From NCBI GenBank assembly GCA_913030915.1, contig CAJWEW010000002.1, forward strand, positions 69,906 through 116,756: a stretch of 46,851 nucleotides of DNA, read 5' to 3'. Positions 35,291 through 45,371 of this stretch are shown piece after piece (position 1 is the first letter of the stretch; each line of letters starts with the position of its first letter). Both the position numbers and the translations under genes were made by a program. Below the pieces are notes generated by a model. That model was not told the DNA's origin, did not search any database, and saw nothing but the letters and a program-made list of their open reading frames with translations. The stretch is from an uncultured Rhodobiaceae bacterium. Its GTDB lineage: Bacteria; Pseudomonadota; Alphaproteobacteria; Rhizobiales; TMED25.

Positions 35291-35312
35291 TATCAAACAT
35301 AATCGTTTGATA
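35291..35312. promoter_or_regulatory. Hairpin in the adk-rpsM gap
   Basis: Perfect 8-bp inverted repeat TATCAAAC (35291-35298) / GTTTGATA (35305-35312) with a 6-base loop. No T-run follows on the minus strand, so it is not a normal intrinsic terminator. It may be an mRNA processing or stability element, a weak attenuator or a regulator site before the rpsM-rpsK-rpoA-rplQ part of the operon. Function unproven. Confidence 0.4.
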
Positions 35313-35324
35313 ATTTCTGGTTAA

Positions 35325-35900
35325 TTAATGTATACTTTCGATCAAATTCTCGATTGTATTGCTTACCTCTTGAATGCCCTGCATACCGTCAATCTTATTT
35401 AAGTTATATTTTGAGCTATAAAAATCTATTATTGGCTTTGTTTCCCTGTTATATACCTCTAATCTTTTTTCCACAATAACTGAATTATCGTCCTCTCTTT
35501 TCTCTTCACTCTCTTGTGCTCTTTTCATAATCCTTTCAATAAGAGAATGCTGATCAACCACTAATTCTATAACTAAGTTAAGCTCCATCTGGAAACGCTT
35601 TAATAAGCCTTCAAGTTCATTCGCCTGAGTAAGAGTCCTTGGAAAGCCATCAAATATTCGTCCTGGCTTTGATTTTGTCTCAATTATTTTTTCTTCCATT
35701 ATTTTGATGATTAATCCGTCATCAACAAGTTTTCCGCTCGCCAACACGTCCTTCACAATTTTCCCGGTTTGCGTCTCATTAGCAACAGCTTCCCTGAGTA
35801 TATCACCAGTTGAAAGCTGACAGTAATCATATTTCTTAACAAGGTTCACTGCTTGTGTACCCTTACCACAACCAGGGGGACCGAGCAAAATGAGGTTCAT
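35325..35900 (-). CDS. adk: Adenylate kinase, short-LID form
   Basis: A 191-residue enzyme catalysing ATP + AMP to 2 ADP. P-loop GPPGCGKGTQ (residues 7-16), AMP-site STGDILR and DGFPRTLTQA are present. The LID region is short and has no zinc-binding cysteines, explaining the length below the usual 214. Its position between secY and rpsM is characteristic of alphaproteobacteria. The start overlaps the secY stop by 4 bp. Confidence 0.97.
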   Translation of the reverse strand: MNLILLGPPGCGKGTQAVNLVKKYDYCQLSTGDILREAVANETQTGKIVKDVLASGKLVDDGLIIKIMEEKIIETKSKPGRIFDGFPRTLTQANELEGLLKRFQMELNLVIELVVDQHSLIERIMKRAQESEEKREDDNSVIVEKRLEVYNRETKPIIDFYSSKYNLNKIDGMQGIQEVSNTIENLIESIH

Positions 35901-37228
35901 CTCCGTCTTCCTCTTAAATTAGATTTTTTTATTAGGCCTTCATATTGGTGCGCTAAAAGATGGCTCTGAACTTGTGAGACAGTGTCCATAGTCACATTAA
36001 CAACAATAAGCAATGATGTTCCCCCAAAATAAAATGGTATTGCTGCATAAGATATTAATATCTCAGGTAATATACATATTGCAGCCAAGTATGCTGCACC
36101 AAAACATGTAATTCTGGTCAGAACATAATCTATGTATTCAGCCGTTTTCTCGCCAGGTCTTATGCCAGGGATAAATCCGCCCTGCCTCTTCAAATTATCA
36201 GCTGTATCAGCAGGGTTAAAGACAATCGCGGTATAGAAGAAAGCAAAAAATACGATTAAAGATATATAGAATAATAAGTATAAAGGTTGCCCCCTGCCTA
36301 AAAAAGAACTTAAAAAATTAATCCACTCCGGTCCTTGGCCAGTGGAGAAGTTTGCAACAGTCATGGGAAGGAGGAGTAATGAAGAAGCAAAGATTGGAGG
36401 AATTACCCCCGCTGTATTGACTTTAAGAGGCAAATGAGAGCTATCACCTTCAAAGACCTTATTTCCTTGTTGTCTCCTTGGGTACTGAACGACTAACTTC
36501 CTTTGTGACCTTTCAACATAGACAATTGTCACGATGACAATTATTGCCAGAACCAAAACACCTAAAATTAACCAAGTTGATAGCGCTCCTTGTCGCCCTA
36601 ATTCAAGAGTATTAACCAAAGCTGATGGAAGCTCAGCAACAATACCCGCAAATATAATAAGTGAAATACCATTACCAATACCACGTGCTGTTACCTGCTC
36701 ACCGATCCACATCAAAAATACAACACCACCAACAAGCGTTATTACAGCAGACATCCTGAAATATAATCCTGGATCAATCACAATATTACCTGCACCTTCA
36801 AGACCTATGGAAATACCCCAAGCTTGCAACGCTGCAAGAAATACCGTTCCATACCTTGTGTATTGATTTATTTGCTTTCTGCCTCGTTCACCCTCTTTTT
36901 TCAGTTGCCCCAAAACTGGTGAAACTGCAACCAATAACTGCATAATAATTGCTGCAGATATGTATGGCATAATATTTAGGGCAAAAATTGCCATTCTACC
37001 AACGGCCCCACCGGCAAACATATCAAACATACCAAGTATACCGCTTTGGTTTTGCTGAAATAATTCGTTCAAAGCAGATGTATTGATACCCGGCAATGGA
37101 ATAAAAGTTCCAAGTCTATATATCAATAGAGCTCCGAGTGTGAATAATATCCGCCCTTGTAGATCTTTCGCTTTACCGAAAGTTGAAAAATTTATATTTG
37201 AAGCAAGTTGTTCAGCTGCAGATGCCAT
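35897..37228 (-). CDS. secY: Protein translocase subunit SecY
   Basis: A 443-residue channel of the Sec translocon with ten membrane helices. LGTFIPLPGIN, the plug-region MFAGGAVGRMAIFALNIMPYISA, NTAGVIPPIFASS and GFIPGIRPGEKT are diagnostic. It lies between rplO (31 bp) and adk (4-bp overlap). Confidence 0.98.
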   Translation of the reverse strand: MASAAEQLASNINFSTFGKAKDLQGRILFTLGALLIYRLGTFIPLPGINTSALNELFQQNQSGILGMFDMFAGGAVGRMAIFALNIMPYISAAIIMQLLVAVSPVLGQLKKEGERGRKQINQYTRYGTVFLAALQAWGISIGLEGAGNIVIDPGLYFRMSAVITLVGGVVFLMWIGEQVTARGIGNGISLIIFAGIVAELPSALVNTLELGRQGALSTWLILGVLVLAIIVIVTIVYVERSQRKLVVQYPRRQQGNKVFEGDSSHLPLKVNTAGVIPPIFASSLLLLPMTVANFSTGQGPEWINFLSSFLGRGQPLYLLFYISLIVFFAFFYTAIVFNPADTADNLKRQGGFIPGIRPGEKTAEYIDYVLTRITCFGAAYLAAICILPEILISYAAIPFYFGGTSLLIVVNVTMDTVSQVQSHLLAHQYEGLIKKSNLRGRRR

Positions 37229-37259
37229 AAGTCACCATTTCTATAAATTTAAACAAACC

Positions 37260-37730
37260 TTAGTTTTTTGAAGCACCAAGCACCGTTACTTTACCGCCAG
37301 CTTTTTCAACGAGCTTAACTGCTTTCTCTGAGGCCCCTGATACCTCAAACTCAACCTTGGATGTTAGTTTACCCCTTCCGAGTATTTTTAATCCGTCACG
37401 CTCAGACTTAATCAACTTTGCCTCAAGTAAAGTATCTATATTTATGATTTGCTTTGCGTCTATCTTACCATTGTCAATGAAATACTGAATCCGATCTAGG
37501 TTAAAGACATTATAATTCTTTGAGAATAAATTATTAAACCCACGCTTTGGAAGTCTTCTGTGGAGTGGCATTTGCCCCCCTTCAAATCCTTTTATTGCGA
37601 CACCAGATCGAGATTTTTGCCCTTTCACACCACGCCCTGATGTTTTACCAGTGCCTGATCCGATACCTCTACCAACCCGCTTCCTGTTCTTTTTGGCTCC
37701 AGCCAAATCTGATAACTCATTCAATTTCAT
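37260..37730 (-). CDS. rplO: 50S ribosomal protein L15 (uL15)
   Basis: 156 residues from the ATG at 37730 ([22 protein letters not shown]); a TTG one codon upstream could also serve. The Gly-rich basic stretch [15 protein letters not shown] and the [16 protein letters not shown] motif are typical. It lies 10 bp after rpmD. Confidence 0.97.
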   Translation of the reverse strand: MKLNELSDLAGAKKNRKRVGRGIGSGTGKTSGRGVKGQKSRSGVAIKGFEGGQMPLHRRLPKRGFNNLFSKNYNVFNLDRIQYFIDNGKIDAKQIINIDTLLEAKLIKSERDGLKILGRGKLTSKVEFEVSGASEKAVKLVEKAGGKVTVLGASKN

Positions 37731-37740
37731 CAAATTATTC

Positions 37741-37929
37741 CTATTCTATAATTTCTATGAGGTGGCTGACTTTGCGTACCATACCTCTTATTGACGGGGT
37801 GTCCTCAAGCTCTCTTACTCTACCAATCTTGTTCAAACCAAGACCAATGAGTGTTTGCTTTTGATCAAATTTCCTGCCGATTGAGCTCGCAATTTGTTTG
37901 ACTGTTATTGTTTTTTTAGACGTTGACAT
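37741..37929 (-). CDS. rpmD: 50S ribosomal protein L30 (uL30)
   Basis: 62 residues; [29 protein letters not shown] and [15 protein letters not shown] follow the family along its whole length. Three bases separate it from the rpsE stop. Confidence 0.96.
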   Translation of the reverse strand: MSTSKKTITVKQIASSIGRKFDQKQTLIGLGLNKIGRVRELEDTPSIRGMVRKVSHLIEIIE

Positions 37930-37932
37930 TTC

Positions 37933-38484
37933 TTACCTATCATCTATTTCTGTTGCTAACTCTTTTCTTCTTGATACAAGATTACTGACCTTTATGCCCC
38001 TTCTTGCAGCTACCATACGAGGACTCTGTTCGCTTTTTAAAGCATTAAATGTTGCGCGCACCATATTATATGGGTTTACTGTTCCCTGTGATTTTGCTAC
38101 TACGTCTTGAACTCCGACAGCCTCAAAGATAGCCCGCATTGGCCCTCCAGCAATTATACCAGTACCCGACGGTGCAGATCTGAGCAGAACCTTGCCAGCA
38201 CCATGATGACCATAAACATCGTGATGTAATGTTCTACCATCTCTGAGAGGTACTTTAATCATGTCTCTCTTTGCATCATCGGTTGCTTTTTTTATTGCTT
38301 CCGGAACTTCTTTAGCCTTACCGTGACCAAAACCAACTTTTCCTTTTTGGTCTCCAACCACAACCAGTGCGGCAAATCCAAATCGTCGACCACCCTTGAC
38401 AACTTTTGCCACTCGATTTATGTGCACAAGTCGATCAATAAAATCGTTGTTTTCTTCTTTTGTCTTAACTGGGGTCCTTGCCAT
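37933..38484 (-). CDS. rpsE: 30S ribosomal protein S5 (uS5)
   Basis: 183 residues. The double-stranded RNA-binding domain ([22 protein letters not shown]) and the C-terminal domain with [21 protein letters not shown] are standard. It lies 11 bp after rplR. Confidence 0.97.
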   Translation of the reverse strand: MARTPVKTKEENNDFIDRLVHINRVAKVVKGGRRFGFAALVVVGDQKGKVGFGHGKAKEVPEAIKKATDDAKRDMIKVPLRDGRTLHHDVYGHHGAGKVLLRSAPSGTGIIAGGPMRAIFEAVGVQDVVAKSQGTVNPYNMVRATFNALKSEQSPRMVAARRGIKVSNLVSRRKELATEIDDR

Positions 38485-38495
38485 ATCCTGTTTCC

Positions 38496-38849
38496 TTAAA
38501 ATTGTAATCCATTTTCTCTTGCTTTCTCAGCAAGCGCTTTTACTCTGCCATGATATAAATAGCCGCTTCTATCAAAAATAACCTTATCGATACCAGCTTT
38601 TTTAGCCCGTTCAGCAATCAACTTACCAATTCTCTCAGCTGCTTTAATATCTGATCCGCTTACCTTTTTTTGATCTTTTTCCAGAGTAGATGCAGATGCC
38701 AACGTTTTCCCTTCGATATCGTTAATTATTTGAACGTAAATATTCTTGGATGACCTGAAAACACTTAGTCTTGGTCTTTGGTCTTTGTTTTTCTTTAGAG
38801 CCCTTCTAACTCTTAGCTTTCTTTTAATTTTACTATTAATATCAGTCAT
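38496..38849 (-). CDS. rplR: 50S ribosomal protein L18 (uL18)
   Basis: 117 residues with the family blocks [27 protein letters not shown]-like [13 protein letters not shown] and the C-terminal [20 protein letters not shown]. It binds 5S rRNA. It starts 8 bp after rplF. Confidence 0.97.
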   Translation of the reverse strand: MTDINSKIKRKLRVRRALKKNKDQRPRLSVFRSSKNIYVQIINDIEGKTLASASTLEKDQKKVSGSDIKAAERIGKLIAERAKKAGIDKVIFDRSGYLYHGRVKALAEKARENGLQF

Positions 38850-38857
38850 TCTTTACC

Positions 38858-39391
38858 CTACTTTTTCTTACCTTCTTTTCTGAACACATACTCATCTTTG
38901 TATCTAATGCCCTTCCCTTTGTAAGGCTCTGGAGGCCTAAACCTTCGAATTTCAGCCGCAGCCTGACCAACTTTCTGTTTATCTATACCTTCAATTTGGA
39001 TCTCAGTTGGCTTTACACATTTTATATCTATACCTTCAGGTACATCATATTTTACCTCATGACTAAATCCAAGTGCAAGTTGCAGAACATTTCCTTGCAT
39101 TTGTGCCCGATAACCAACACCTTGTATTTCTAGAGTTTTTGAAAATCCTTCGGATACACCTGCAACTAAATTACTTACAATGGTTCTCGACAGACCCCAA
39201 AATGACCTTGCTTTCTTTTCAAGACTCTTGGGTGTAATACTTATTTCAGTTTCACTTATTTCTACCAAAATCTCTTCTGATAATTCCGCAGATAATTCAC
39301 CCTTTGGACCGGTAACGGTTATCATTCGATCAACAATGCTAGCTTTCACATTATCCGGTATACTGATTGATTTTTTTCCAATTCTTGACAT
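38858..39391 (-). CDS. rplF: 50S ribosomal protein L6 (uL6)
   Basis: 177 residues beginning MSRIGKKSISIPDNV, with GVGYRAQMQGNVLQLALGFSH and the conserved C-terminus RPPEPYKGKGIRY. It starts 11 bp after rpsH. Confidence 0.97.
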   Translation of the reverse strand: MSRIGKKSISIPDNVKASIVDRMITVTGPKGELSAELSEEILVEISETEISITPKSLEKKARSFWGLSRTIVSNLVAGVSEGFSKTLEIQGVGYRAQMQGNVLQLALGFSHEVKYDVPEGIDIKCVKPTEIQIEGIDKQKVGQAAAEIRRFRPPEPYKGKGIRYKDEYVFRKEGKKK

Positions 39392-39402
39392 CTTAGACCT
39401 AA

Positions 39403-39798
39403 TTAAAATACTTTACAGAGTATTTCCCCTCCAACATTAGCTTCACGTGCATTTACATCCGACATTACACCTTTAGAAGTAGATAGTATTGAGACGCCTA
39501 GACCATTAAATACCCGTGGTAATTCTGATACAGATGAATATACTCTTCTTCCTGGTTTTGATACCCTCTCTAGTCTTTTAATTACTGGGTCACCTTCATG
39601 ATACTTCAATTCAATTTCAAACATTGGGAATTCGCCTTCGATTTCTAATTTCATGAAGCCACGAATATATCCTTCATCCTGTAAAACTGATAATACATTT
39701 TCCCTCAGTTTGGAAGCGGGAGTTATCACAGTAGGCTTACCCCTTAATAGAGCGTTCCTTATTCTTGTTAGCATATCTGCTAGTGGATCTGTCATCAT
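39403..39798 (-). CDS. rpsH: 30S ribosomal protein S8 (uS8)
   Basis: 131 residues with [13 protein letters not shown] at the N-terminus and the S-T-S-K-G-V-M-S-D core near the C-terminus. Two adjacent ATGs (39798 and 39795) exist; GAGG seven bases before the first favours it. The rpsN stop is 9 bp upstream. Confidence 0.97.
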   Translation of the reverse strand: MMTDPLADMLTRIRNALLRGKPTVITPASKLRENVLSVLQDEGYIRGFMKLEIEGEFPMFEIELKYHEGDPVIKRLERVSKPGRRVYSSVSELPRVFNGLGVSILSTSKGVMSDVNAREANVGGEILCKVF

Positions 39799-39807
39799 TT
39801 TAACACC

Positions 39808-40113
39808 TCACCAACTTGACTTAATCATACCCGGTATTTGACTTTCTGCTGTCAAATCTCTTACTGCAATTCTTGATACACCAAGTTTTCTGTAGTAACC
39901 TCTGGGTCTTCCAGTTATCGCGCATCTATTTCTATATCTTATGGAAGCTGAATTTCTTGGTAGCTTTGCTAGTTTAACTGTAGCTTGAAATCTCTCTTCC
40001 ATAGTTAACGATTTATCTTTTGTTAGGTCCTTTAATTTATTCCTTTTTGACGAAAACTTCTTATTCATTTTCCATCTTTTATTATTTCTCTCTGTTATAC
40101 TGACTTTTGACAT
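39808..40113 (-). CDS. rpsN: 30S ribosomal protein S14 (uS14), long zinc-free form
   Basis: 101 residues with the proteobacterial long form; no zinc CxxC pairs. LPRNSASIRYRNRCAITGRPRGYYRK is split over its core and ends in GMIKSSW as expected. It follows rplE by 14 bp. Confidence 0.97.
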   Translation of the reverse strand: MSKVSITERNNKRWKMNKKFSSKRNKLKDLTKDKSLTMEERFQATVKLAKLPRNSASIRYRNRCAITGRPRGYYRKLGVSRIAVRDLTAESQIPGMIKSSW

Positions 40114-40127
40114 GTAGACTCCTATTA

Positions 40128-40682
40128 TTAATTCCTGAAGGGAAAATTAAACCCTTCAAGAAGAACTTTTGCCTCTTCATCTGAGTTTGCTGTTGTACAG
40201 ATAATGATATCCATCCCTCTTATGACATCGACTTTGTCATAATTAATTTCAGGAAATACGATATGCTCCTTGACTCCCATGGCGTAGTTTCCATTTCCAT
40301 CAAAGCTCTTTGAACTTATACCTCGGAAATCTCGAACGCGAGGCAACGCAATTGTAATTAGTCGGTCAACAAATTCATACATCCTTGATTTACGAAGTGT
40401 AACCTTTGTGCCAATAACCATACCCTCACGAAGCTTAAAATTAGCTATTGATTTTTTTGCTTTCGTAAACACTGGCTTTTGACCCGCTATTAAACCCAAC
40501 GCATCAATTGCAATGTCAGCTTTTTTAGAGTCAGATACAGCATCACCTAGACCCATGTTTATCACTATTTTATCAAGTTTCGGCACCTGCATAGCGTTTG
40601 TGTAGTTAAATTGTTCATTTAAATTCTTAATTACTACATCTTGGTAATGTATTTTCATTCGAGGGGTATAACTATTTGTCAT
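40128..40682 (-). CDS. rplE: 50S ribosomal protein L5 (uL5)
   Basis: 184 residues; [18 protein letters not shown], the [21 protein letters not shown] segment (5S rRNA binding) and the C-terminal [12 protein letters not shown] are typical. Start at [14 protein letters not shown] matches the alphaproteobacterial N-terminus; it overlaps the rplX 3' end by 11 bp. Confidence 0.97.
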   Translation of the reverse strand: MTNSYTPRMKIHYQDVVIKNLNEQFNYTNAMQVPKLDKIVINMGLGDAVSDSKKADIAIDALGLIAGQKPVFTKAKKSIANFKLREGMVIGTKVTLRKSRMYEFVDRLITIALPRVRDFRGISSKSFDGNGNYAMGVKEHIVFPEINYDKVDVIRGMDIIICTTANSDEEAKVLLEGFNFPFRN

Positions 40683-40992
40683 CTATGACCTCACTATTAC
40701 TTTTGTAAAATCTTACCTTTTGACCATCTTTCAAAAATTTGAAACCGATTTTTGATTTTTTAGATTCACTTGGTTCAATAATAGCAACATTTGAAATGTG
40801 TATTTTACCTTCTTTTTCTATTATTCCTGCCTGTTGTGTTTGTGTTTGTTTTTGATGTTTTTTCTTAATACTCACTCCTTGCACAATAAGCTTATTTTCA
40901 GTTGGAAAGACGGTTAAAACAGTTCCAGTTTTACCTTTATCTTTTCCTGTTAGTACTATTACGCTATCACCTTTCCTAATCTTTGCCGCCAT
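40672..40992 (-). CDS. rplX: 50S ribosomal protein L24 (uL24)
   Basis: 106 residues with a KOW domain ([19 protein letters not shown]) and the segment [22 protein letters not shown]. It assists the start of 50S assembly. It directly abuts rplN. Confidence 0.96.
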   Translation of the reverse strand: MAAKIRKGDSVIVLTGKDKGKTGTVLTVFPTENKLIVQGVSIKKKHQKQTQTQQAGIIEKEGKIHISNVAIIEPSESKKSKIGFKFLKDGQKVRFYKSNSEVIDDK

Positions 40993-41361
40993 CTATAGAA
41001 CCTCCGGTGCTAATGAAATTATCTTCATATGATTTTTTGCTCTAAGCTCACGAGTAATTGGACCAAATATTCTGGTTCCGATTGGCTCTCCTTGATTATT
41101 TATTAACACAGCTGCGTTACCATCAAATCTTATTGCAGTTCCATCATTTCTTAATATTCCTTTGGCCGTCCTTACAATAACTGCCTTTAAAACATCACCT
41201 TTTTTAACTCTTCCACGAGGTATTGCCTCTTTGACAGTAACTACGATTGTATCTCCTATGTGCGCCGTTTTTCTTTTGGACCCACCCAATACTTTGATAC
41301 ACTGCACTCTTTTTGCGCCAGAGTTGTCCGCTACACTAAGATTTGATTGCATCTGTATCAT
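40993..41361 (-). CDS. rplN: 50S ribosomal protein L14 (uL14)
   Basis: 122 residues beginning [20 protein letters not shown], with [20 protein letters not shown] and [11 protein letters not shown]. Standard along the whole length. It lies 22 bp after rpsQ. Confidence 0.97.
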   Translation of the reverse strand: MIQMQSNLSVADNSGAKRVQCIKVLGGSKRKTAHIGDTIVVTVKEAIPRGRVKKGDVLKAVIVRTAKGILRNDGTAIRFDGNAAVLINNQGEPIGTRIFGPITRELRAKNHMKIISLAPEVL

Positions 41362-41383
41362 TGGTCTCTATTCCTTCTGATTT

Positions 41384-41608
41384 CTATATAACTATCCATT
41401 TTTTTAACTTTGAATATGGCTTTGACTCTTGAATCCGAACCTCATCACCTATGTTATATTTATTTTCCTCGTCATGCGCATGGTATTTTTTTGATCTTCT
41501 TACTGTTTTCTTTAATAAGGGATCAATAAAACGACGCTCAACACGCACAACAACTGTCTTATCTTGGCTATTATTTTCTACAACACCTGAGAGTATTCTC
41601 TTTGGCAT
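41384..41608 (-). CDS. rpsQ: 30S ribosomal protein S17 (uS17)
   Basis: 74 residues; OB-fold with [19 protein letters not shown] and [20 protein letters not shown]. Its start codon overlaps the rpmC stop by one base (TAATG). Confidence 0.96.
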   Translation of the reverse strand: MPKRILSGVVENNSQDKTVVVRVERRFIDPLLKKTVRRSKKYHAHDEENKYNIGDEVRIQESKPYSKLKKWIVI

Positions 41609-41811
41609 TATTTCTTCTCCTGTATTTTACTTTTTTCATTCTGAATTGTTTTAAGTTTTGCAATTGTTCTTCTAACCTCTTTGACTCTTGCGGTATTATC
41701 AAGTTGACCACTAGACCTTTGAAAGCGAAGGTTGAGCTGCTCTCTTTTGTATTTAATTAGTTCATCACTAATTTGATCTGCTGATAACTCTCTAATTTCA
41801 ATTGTTTTCAT
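41608..41811 (-). CDS. rpmC: 50S ribosomal protein L29 (uL29)
   Basis: 67 residues from ATG at 41811 ([14 protein letters not shown]); an adjacent GTG at 41814 is an alternative. Two-helix coiled coil with [21 protein letters not shown], as usual. AGGA lies a few bases upstream of the start, with another ATG-TAA pair in the spacer. Confidence 0.95.
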   Translation of the reverse strand: MKTIEIRELSADQISDELIKYKREQLNLRFQRSSGQLDNTARVKEVRRTIAKLKTIQNEKSKIQEKK

Positions 41812-41822
41812 CACTTACATTC

Positions 41823-42242
41823 CTAATTTGCATCGCCTAATCTTGAGACAAACTTACACTTGACTGGTAGCTTTGCAGCAGCAAGTGATAGCGCTTCTCT
41901 TGCAACATCAAGCGGTACACCATCGATTTCAAACATCATTCTTCCTGGCTTTACCTTTGCTGCCCAAAACTCTACGGAACCCTTACCCTTGCCCATTCTG
42001 ACTTCCGTCGGTTTTTTAGAAACTGGGACATCAGGAAAAATCCTAATCCAAACTCTTCCAGCTCTTTTCATGTGTCTCGTCATTGCCCTTCTCGCGGCTT
42101 CAATTTGCCTTGCTGTTACCCTTGAGGGCTCGAGAGATTTAAGGCCATAAGAGCCAAAGTTCAATGCAAATCCACCTTTAGCGTTACCACTAATCCTACC
42201 TTTATGCATTTTTCTAAATTTAGTCTTTTTTGGCTGTAGCAT
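41823..42242 (-). CDS. rplP: 50S ribosomal protein L16 (uL16)
   Basis: 139 residues, [16 protein letters not shown] at the N-terminus, then [22 protein letters not shown] and [18 protein letters not shown]. It helps shape the A-site tRNA pocket. It starts 12 bp after rpsC. Confidence 0.98.
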   Translation of the reverse strand: MLQPKKTKFRKMHKGRISGNAKGGFALNFGSYGLKSLEPSRVTARQIEAARRAMTRHMKRAGRVWIRIFPDVPVSKKPTEVRMGKGKGSVEFWAAKVKPGRMMFEIDGVPLDVAREALSLAAAKLPVKCKFVSRLGDAN

Positions 42243-42254
42243 GAGTATTATCCC

Positions 42255-42953
42255 TTATTCTGGTCTTTGGTTTCTAGATTGATCTTGTGAGCCAGTTATA
42301 CTTTTTTCTTGGGCCATTGGGTCATGCTCTAGTATTTCACCTTTAAAGATCCAGACTTTTATCCCGATAGCACCATAGGTTGTCTGTGCTGTAGCAACTC
42401 CATAATCAACATTAGCCCTAAGTGTGTGAAGTGGAACGCGCCCTTCTCTATACCACTCAGTTCTTGCTATCTCAGCTCCGCCAAGCCTTCCACCACAATT
42501 TATTCTAATTCCGCCAGCACCCATTCTCAGCGCTGTTTGAACAGCCCTTTTCATTGCCCTTCTGAATGCAACACGCCTCTCAAGTTGTTGCGCAATGGAC
42601 TCTGCCACCAATGTAGCATCAATCTCAGGTTTTTTAACTTCAAGAATATTTATTGAGACGTCGGTATTTGTAATTTTTTGGATTTTAGTTTTTATGAGCT
42701 CAATATCTGATCCCTTTTTACCAATCAGTATACCAGGCCTTGCAGAATATATAGTAACATTACACTTTTTGTGCGGGCGCTCAATAACAATTTTTGATAT
42801 TGCTGCTGTTGATTTCAGGCTATTAACTAGCGCCCTAATCTTACGATCTTCCATCAAAAGCTTGGGATATTCGTTTTTCTCAGCATACCAACGAGAATCC
42901 CAAGTCCTATTTATTCCAAGCCTTAAGGCTACTGGTGAAACCTTCTGTCCCAT
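42255..42953 (-). CDS. rpsC: 30S ribosomal protein S3 (uS3)
   Basis: 232 residues: [25 protein letters not shown] at the start (split here for length), KH domain with [12 protein letters not shown], and the C-terminal domain with [18 protein letters not shown]. It overlaps the rplV stop by one base (TAATG). Confidence 0.98.
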   Translation of the reverse strand: MGQKVSPVALRLGINRTWDSRWYAEKNEYPKLLMEDRKIRALVNSLKSTAAISKIVIERPHKKCNVTIYSARPGILIGKKGSDIELIKTKIQKITNTDVSINILEVKKPEIDATLVAESIAQQLERRVAFRRAMKRAVQTALRMGAGGIRINCGGRLGGAEIARTEWYREGRVPLHTLRANVDYGVATAQTTYGAIGIKVWIFKGEILEHDPMAQEKSITGSQDQSRNQRPE

Positions 42954-43324
42954 TATTTGTTTTCCTCATTTTCTAATTGTTTTACAACAACTGTGATTTG
43001 ACTAAATGGTTTTTTAATTCGACCAACACGGCCTCGCGCCCTTGCCTTCCATCTCTTCAGTACAAGGTTTTTTCCAACATATGCCTCATTTACATACAAC
43101 TCATCAATATCAAGATTATGGTTATTTTCAGCATTGGCAATGGCTGATTTTAGGGTCTTAAGTACATCCTGAGCAATTCTCTTCCTTGAAAATTGAAGAT
43201 CATTCATAGCTTTCTCAACTTTTTTACCTCTAATCATGGCAGCAACCAAGTTTAGTTTTTGCATGCTAATTTTGAGGTTTTTTGTTGTCGCTAAAGCCAT
43301 TCCCTCTTGTAATTTCGTTGCCAT
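42953..43324 (-). CDS. rplV: 50S ribosomal protein L22 (uL22)
   Basis: 123 residues from ATG at 43324 ([18 protein letters not shown]); a GTG one codon upstream overlaps the rpsS stop and is too close to the GGAAG ribosome-binding site. [17 protein letters not shown] and the exit-tunnel hairpin end [18 protein letters not shown] are clear. Confidence 0.96.
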   Translation of the reverse strand: MATKLQEGMALATTKNLKISMQKLNLVAAMIRGKKVEKAMNDLQFSRKRIAQDVLKTLKSAIANAENNHNLDIDELYVNEAYVGKNLVLKRWKARARGRVGRIKKPFSQITVVVKQLENEENK

Positions 43325-43326
43325 CA

Positions 43327-43605
43327 CTACTTCCTTTTTGCTTTCTTATCGGCTAGATGACCATAATAAGTCCTTGTTGGAGAAAATTCGCCAAATTTAC
43401 GTCCCACCATTTCTTCTGTTACCAGAACTGGTACATGCTTTTGCCCATTATGAACACCGAATGTTAGTCCAACAAATTGCGGTAGTATTGTTGATCTTCT
43501 TGACCAGATCTTAATTACATCATTTCTGCCTGATGCTCTTGCTGTTTCTGCTTTCTTTAGCAAATACCCATCAACAAAGGGCCCTTTCCATACTGAACGC
43601 GCCAT
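43327..43605 (-). CDS. rpsS: 30S ribosomal protein S19 (uS19)
   Basis: 92 residues beginning [20 protein letters not shown], with [24 protein letters not shown] (in two blocks) and [12 protein letters not shown]. It starts 7 bp after rplB. Confidence 0.98.
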   Translation of the reverse strand: MARSVWKGPFVDGYLLKKAETARASGRNDVIKIWSRRSTILPQFVGLTFGVHNGQKHVPVLVTEEMVGRKFGEFSPTRTYYGHLADKKAKRK

Positions 43606-43612
43606 CTATAAA

Positions 43613-44449
43613 TTACCTCTTCTTTTTCAAATGCCTGCTTCTGAGAATCAGTCTATCGGTTGTTTTATTTGTTCTTGTTTTCTTACCCTTCGTTGGCTTG
43701 CCCCAAGGTGTAACTGGATGCCTACCACCTGATGTTTTACCTTCGCCTCCACCATGTGGATGGTCTATTGGATTCATTGCCACGCCCCTTACCGATGGCC
43801 GTCTACCAAGCCAGCGTGATCTACCTGCTTTAGCCAATTTAATATTTTTATTATCAGGGTTTGATACAGCTCCGATTGTGGCCATGCATTCAGAGCGAGT
43901 CATACGCTGCTCACCGGAATTTAATCTTAGTATTGAGTATGATTGGTCTCGACCAACTAGCTGTACATATGTCCCCGCAGATCTTGCGATTTGTCCGCCT
44001 TTTCCAGGTTTAAGCTCAACATTATGTATTATTGTACCAACGGGTATGTTAGCAAGTGGTAATGCGTTACCAGGCTTTATATCAGCTTTGGCACTTGACA
44101 CAACTGTATCCCCAACCGCTAATCTTTGCGGTGCAAGAATATATGATTTTTTTCCATCCTTGTAGAGTAATAGAGCAATGAATGCCGACCTATTTGGATC
44201 ATATTCTATTCTTTCGACTTTTGCAGGTATCTCAAAATAGTTTCTCTTGAAATCAATCATCCTGTACAACCGCTTATGGCCACCGCCACGTCTTCTTGCT
44301 GTAACCCTTCCTTTATTATTTCGACCTCCAGATTTTGATAAACCTACAGTCAATGTTTTCTCGGGTTTACCAGACCAGAGCATTTCACGTGACACTAATA
44401 CTAGTCCGCGCTGTCCTGGTGTATTTGGTTTATATGATTTCAATGCCAT
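43613..44449 (-). CDS. rplB: 50S ribosomal protein L2 (uL2)
   Basis: 278 residues. The RNA-binding domain covers about residues 40-200, and the peptidyl-transferase-proximal [13 protein letters not shown] block with its conserved histidine is near residue 230. It starts 6 bp after rplW. Confidence 0.98.
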   Translation of the reverse strand: MALKSYKPNTPGQRGLVLVSREMLWSGKPEKTLTVGLSKSGGRNNKGRVTARRRGGGHKRLYRMIDFKRNYFEIPAKVERIEYDPNRSAFIALLLYKDGKKSYILAPQRLAVGDTVVSSAKADIKPGNALPLANIPVGTIIHNVELKPGKGGQIARSAGTYVQLVGRDQSYSILRLNSGEQRMTRSECMATIGAVSNPDNKNIKLAKAGRSRWLGRRPSVRGVAMNPIDHPHGGGEGKTSGGRHPVTPWGKPTKGKKTRTNKTTDRLILRSRHLKKKR

Positions 44450-44455
44450 GAATTT

Positions 44456-44755
44456 CTACCCACTTAATCCTGTTGTAAAATCAATATTTTGACCCTCTTC
44501 AAGAGATACTATCGCTTTTTTTATATCGGATCTTTTTCCTAATCTTCCTCTAAATCTCTTTAATTTTCCTTTTCTTATCATGGTATTCACAGACTTGACT
44601 TTTACTTTGAATAGCGTTTCTATTGCCTCTTTAATTTGTGCTTTAGTGGCACTCTTTGAGACATCGAAGATAACTTGACCATTTTCAGATATTAAAGTCG
44701 CCTTTTCTGTGATGACTGGATTTCTTATAACGTCATATATATCAATATTATTCAT
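44456..44755 (-). CDS. rplW: 50S ribosomal protein L23 (uL23)
   Basis: 99 residues with [37 protein letters not shown] and [19 protein letters not shown]. It docks trigger factor and SRP at the tunnel exit. Its start overlaps the rplD stop by 8 bp. Confidence 0.97.
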   Translation of the reverse strand: MNNIDIYDVIRNPVITEKATLISENGQVIFDVSKSATKAQIKEAIETLFKVKVKSVNTMIRKGKLKRFRGRLGKRSDIKKAIVSLEEGQNIDFTTGLSG

Positions 44756-45371
44756 TTAACCGACTTTCAATCTCTTTAAGTGCTGCTTTTGTTATGAAAA
44801 GCTTATCTCTTTTCAACATGTCATATACATTGATGCCCTGAACTGGAAGAATATCGATATTTGGGATATTCATCGTTGCCAATTCAAAATTTTTATCGAA
44901 CTCACTAGCGTCTATAAAAAGTGCTGAGTCAACGGCCATTTTTTGCAAATTCTTAACTAGAAGTGATGTTTTTGGCTTGCTAAGCTTAGCTTCACTTAAA
45001 ATAACTATATCCCCGTCTTTAAGTTTTGATGACAAGGCATGTTTAAGGGCTAGTTTTCTGAATTTTTTTGTTAATTTTATTGAATGATCTCTGGGATGAG
45101 GACCAAATGCGCGACCCCCACCTCTGAATTGAGGTACTTTTTTAGACCCGTGCCTTGCGCTTCCTGTTCCTTTTTGTTTGTACATTTTCTTTGTTGTGGC
45201 AGTTATTTCTGCTCTATTTTTTACTTTATGCGTTCCAGAACGTTTCTTTGCAAGCTGATAGACCACAGTTCTATGAAGGATATCTTTACGTGGCTCTAGC
45301 CCAAATATTGCATCACTTAGCGTTGTTGTCCCCGACACTTTTGATGATATATCGATCACATTAACCTTCAT
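44748..45371 (-). CDS. rplD: 50S ribosomal protein L4 (uL4)
   Basis: 207 residues. The tunnel loop is around residues 45-95 ([30 protein letters not shown]). E. coli L4 also represses its own operon; no S10 leader can be judged here since fusA precedes. The start overlaps the rplC stop by 4 bp (ATGA). Confidence 0.97.
   Translation of the reverse strand: MKVNVIDISSKVSGTTTLSDAIFGLEPRKDILHRTVVYQLAKKRSGTHKVKNRAEITATTKKMYKQKGTGSARHGSKKVPQFRGGGRAFGPHPRDHSIKLTKKFRKLALKHALSSKLKDGDIVILSEAKLSKPKTSLLVKNLQKMAVDSALFIDASEFDKNFELATMNIPNIDILPVQGINVYDMLKRDKLFITKAALKEIESRLNE

Noticed and set aside
43533-44165. 210-residue open frame on the plus strand opposite rplB/rpsS
   Set aside because: It is antisense to two strongly conserved ribosomal genes and shows no family features; a shadow frame.
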